The translations under genes were made by a program, and so were the position numbers. Positions 7,606-8,627 of a DNA stretch of 8,627 nucleotides are shown in pieces (positions within the stretch are counted from its first letter, which is position 1; each line of letters begins with the position of its first letter). Source of the DNA: Flavobacteriales bacterium UBA4474. Lineage in GTDB: Bacteria; Bacteroidota; Bacteroidia; Flavobacteriales_D; Sanyastnellaceae. The notes beneath the pieces are model-generated. The model searched no databases. It saw only the letters and a program-made list of their open reading frames with translations, and was not told where the DNA came from. The stretch is from assembly GCA_002389295.1 (NCBI GenBank), contig DGOE01000101.1, positions 205 to 8,831 on the forward strand, given 5' to 3'.

Positions 7606-8423
7606 ACCTCACCTGCTTTCGCGTCCACGCCTTTACCCAAGATCCGTTTGGCGGCAATCCCGCCTGCGTCATGCCCCTGACCGCCTGGCCCAGCGACGAC
7701 TTGCTGCTGCGCCTCGCCCAAGAAAACATGGTCGCCGAAACGGCTTACATCGTTCCCACGGACGGCACCAACAGCAAAGCTGACTACCACTTGCGCTGGT
7801 TCACCCCCGACATAGAAATGGACCTCTGTGGCCACGCCACCCTCGCCAGCGCACACGCCGTCCTCCGCCACCTTACGCCCGACGCCACAGAAGTCCGTTT
7901 CTCTTCGGCCAGCGGCCTCCTGACGGTCCGAAAATGCCGCGACGGCAGGCTCGAAATGGACCTCCCATCGCGTCCGCCCGTGCCTGCGGACCTCCCAGCA
8001 CCCATCGCCCACGCCCTCAACCACACCCCCACGGAGGTCCTAAAATCCCGCGATTTCGTCCTCGTCTACCCCGACCAAAAGACCATCGACGCCATCCGCA
8101 TCGACCGCTCTGCATTCGACCGCATCAACTTGGGCACAGGCGGCGTCATCGTCACTGCACCAGGCGATGCCGCCGATTTCGTCTCGCGTTTCTTCACCCC
8201 ACAGGCCACCATCCTCGAAGACCCCGTCACCGGCTCGGCCCACTGCTCGCTCGTCCCCTACTGGCACAGCCGCACCGGCACCACCACCTTCACCGCCGAA
8301 CAACGCTCCGCACGCCGAGGCCAACTCCACTGCACCCTCGCCGGCGACCGCGTCCACGTCCGCGGCCACGCCCTCACCTTCAGCCAAGCCCTCCTCCCGG
8401 CCTCCCTCACAAAAACAGCCTGA
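7602..8423 (+). CDS. PhzF-family isomerase / epimerase-like protein
   Basis: 273 residues from the ATG at 7602, four bases before the end of the PNGase-like gene (ATGA overlap), implying translational coupling. The length is usual for the family (about 260-300). It has the two-fold diaminopimelate-epimerase-like fold signature: FGGNP (16-20); the conserved catalytic-type glutamate in AETAY (Glu46); the first glycine loop FTPDIEMDLCGHATL (67-81); and the second, EDPVTGSAH (206-214). No signal peptide is present, so it is cytoplasmic. The family namesake isomerises a dihydro-hydroxyanthranilate intermediate in phenazine synthesis, but most members are outside that pathway and their substrates are unknown. 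No other phenazine gene is in the window, so a phenazine role is unlikely here. The 3' part is strongly C-rich on the coding strand. Confidence 0.92.
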   Translation: MNLTCFRVHAFTQDPFGGNPACVMPLTAWPSDDLLLRLAQENMVAETAYIVPTDGTNSKADYHLRWFTPDIEMDLCGHATLASAHAVLRHLTPDATEVRFSSASGLLTVRKCRDGRLEMDLPSRPPVPADLPAPIAHALNHTPTEVLKSRDFVLVYPDQKTIDAIRIDRSAFDRINLGTGGVIVTAPGDAADFVSRFFTPQATILEDPVTGSAHCSLVPYWHSRTGTTTFTAEQRSARRGQLHCTLAGDRVHVRGHALTFSQALLPASLTKTA

Positions 8424-8627
8424 AGTCACCCGAACCAAAGGCTCACCATTCAAGGACCGACAGCTTGCCCCCCTCGCATCAGCGACCACACATTGACAAG
8501 GCCCAAGAAAAAAGCAACCGCTCATGACGCGGCCCTCGCCCGCCCTACTCGGGCGGTCTCGGGAAAGTTTTAAAGGTTCAACCCTCCCTCGCTTCGCTCA
8601 TTCGGCATCCCTAAGACACCTGACTGA
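8424..8627. other. 204-base tail without a supported gene
   Basis: After the PhzF-family stop I see no gene with a ribosome site or recognisable protein, and no tRNA-like fold. It holds a small GC hairpin (8540-8556) and a 12-base mirror repeat (8588-8599). A frame from an ATG at 8524 stays open to the window edge (34 codons), but its composition (repeated Ser, Arg, Leu) and lack of a ribosome site make it look like non-coding DNA read by chance. Confidence 0.5.
8540..8556. terminator. Possible weak terminator hairpin after the three-gene unit
   Basis: CCGCCC (8540-8545) pairs with GGGCGG (8551-8556) around the loop TACTC. A short T run (GTTTT) begins about 11 bases later, not directly after the stem, so this is a weak intrinsic-terminator candidate. 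It lies about 117 bases after the PhzF-family stop, in a plausible place to end the transcript. It could equally be an intergenic repeat. Confidence 0.3.

Noticed and set aside
7602..8423. Phenazine biosynthesis gene
   Set aside because: PhzF-family members are widespread outside phenazine producers, and no other phenazine gene is nearby.
7934..8527. Plus-strand open frame overlapping the PhzF-family gene in another frame
   Set aside because: The product is almost entirely Pro, Arg and His, the typical result of reading C-rich codons out of frame. The PhzF frame carries all the family motifs.
8524..8627. Start of a new gene at the ATG at 8524
   Set aside because: No ribosome site, begins just upstream of a hairpin, and the translated stretch shows no recognisable protein character. 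The downstream sequence would be needed to decide.

Overview
The window looks like chromosomal DNA from a GC-rich member of the Bacteroidota, probably a free-living Flavobacteriales-type marine or aquatic lineage. The firmest marker is the C-terminus of the first protein, a type A sorting domain of the type IX secretion system (T9SS), found only in that phylum and close relatives. Supporting signs are very large, modular, cysteine-rich surface proteins, HYR-like and PKD repeats, and a C-terminal dockerin-like tail. The species cannot be named from the sequence.

Layout: (1) bases 1-1716, plus strand, are the 3' part of a secreted repeat protein whose start lies outside the window. (2) Bases 1737-1773 are a strong hairpin with T-tracts on both strands, a shared terminator between two convergent genes. 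(3) Bases 1815-6110, minus strand, encode a ~1431-residue secreted protein with Asp-box (BNR/sortilin-type) propeller repeats, a PKD domain, a LamG-like lectin fold and a dockerin-like tail. (4) Bases 6111-6190 are a short divergent intergenic region. (5) Bases 6191-8423, plus strand, are a tight three-gene unit: a 64-residue zinc-ribbon protein, a lipoprotein related to peptide-N-glycosidase F (PNGase F), and a PhzF-family isomerase. Consecutive genes overlap by 4 bases (GTGA, then ATGA). (6) Bases 8424-8627 carry no gene I can support, only a small GC hairpin and a 12-base mirror repeat.

How they may work together: the first two genes make exported adhesion or binding proteins for the cell surface or medium. 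The three-gene unit is different: a surface or periplasmic lipoprotein that should remove N-glycans from glycoproteins, flanked by two probably cytoplasmic proteins. No known pathway links a PNGase F relative, a PhzF isomerase and this zinc ribbon, so co-expression is inferred from gene overlap alone. The PNGase F relative is the most informative gene: two of its three catalytic positions are kept and the third is changed Glu to Asp.
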